A stretch of DNA of 6,380 nt from Abditibacteriales bacterium (GTDB lineage Bacteria > Armatimonadota > Abditibacteriia > Abditibacteriales > JANWYM01). Under the pieces are notes generated by a model that was not told the origin of the DNA, made no database searches, and saw only the letters and a program-made list of their open reading frames with translations. Below, in pieces: positions 6,324 through 6,380 of the stretch. A program made the position numbers and the translations under genes. Each line of letters starts with the position of its first letter. The stretch's first letter is position 1. The stretch covers positions 1-6,380 of the forward strand of contig JANWYM010000255.1 of the NCBI GenBank assembly GCA_025055355.1, written 5' to 3'.

Positions 6324-6380
6324 GGGGGGGGGGCGGGCAGACCGGGGGACCCACGAATGGAGGGGGGGGGGCGCGCCCCC
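6324..6380. other. Low-complexity poly-G terminus with G/C palindrome, probable sequencing or assembly artefact
   Basis: There are two runs of ten G, at 6324-6333 and 6362-6371, with further G-rich stretches between them. The last 14 bases, GGGGGCGCGCCCCC, are a perfect palindrome. Nothing similar occurs in the rest of the window. Poly-G tails are a known artefact of two-colour Illumina chemistry, and a palindromic end can arise when such tails are merged with their complement. The assignment to artefact is inferred. Confidence 0.6.

Larger units (their letters stand above)
6207..6380 (-). other. Upstream leader of the operon; no gene and no convincing promoter
   Basis: These 174 bases hold the ribosome site and small hairpin just described. 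No long frame with family resemblance is present on either strand. I found no -35/-10 pair at normal spacing that I would defend. The outer third is low-complexity and may not be genuine, so a promoter may lie in unreliable sequence or beyond the window. Confidence 0.5.

Overview
The window is a GC-rich (roughly 58-60% by eye) bacterial segment. All convincing genes lie on the minus strand in one apparent operon, read from right to left. It looks like a polysaccharide-utilisation locus of a free-living carbohydrate degrader. The sequence alone does not fix the phylum. Armatimonadota/Fervidibacterota-like, PVC or Bacteroidota-type degraders are guesses only. Both ends look like contig ends, because the right end dissolves into poly-G and a G/C palindrome, so this may be a short metagenome contig.

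Layout in transcription order. (1) 6380-6207: leader with a clear Shine-Dalgarno site; its distal part is low-complexity and probably unreliable. (2) 6206-3522: an 894-residue exported, probably lipid-anchored protein. It has an N-terminal carbohydrate-binding-like beta-sandwich, a clan GH-A (GH5-like) TIM barrel with both candidate catalytic glutamates, and a C-terminal beta-rich part. (3) 3490-2360: a 376-residue exported beta-propeller protein of the GH43-like type, 31 bases downstream. (4) A 93-base spacer with a long imperfect hairpin. (5) 2266-1: a GH127 family protein (beta-L-arabinofuranosidase type, former DUF1680) with the complete Glu/Cys catalytic and zinc set. It is followed by the start of a further C-terminal domain that runs off the left edge. 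Together these suggest stepwise removal of arabinose-containing side chains and backbone cleavage of a plant-type glycan (arabinan, arabinogalactan, pectin or hemicellulose). No transporter, regulator or RNA gene is visible.

The most unusual item is inside the GH127 gene. About 177 bases (734-910, residues 453-511) are an in-frame insertion of a repetitive element. It consists of a degenerate inverted pair of the widespread GTCATTGCGAG...GAAGCAATC palindromic repeat (738-811). One arm has been amplified into five tandem units spaced 24, 24, 27 and 27 bases apart, all multiples of three. The gene stays open through it and would encode a basic, Ser/Arg/Lys-rich tail of SLRAERSN-type repeats, placed in a loop of the beta-sandwich just after the catalytic barrel. 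This resembles Rickettsia palindromic elements, which also insert into genes in frame, but here it sits in a carbohydrate-active enzyme with all catalytic residues intact.
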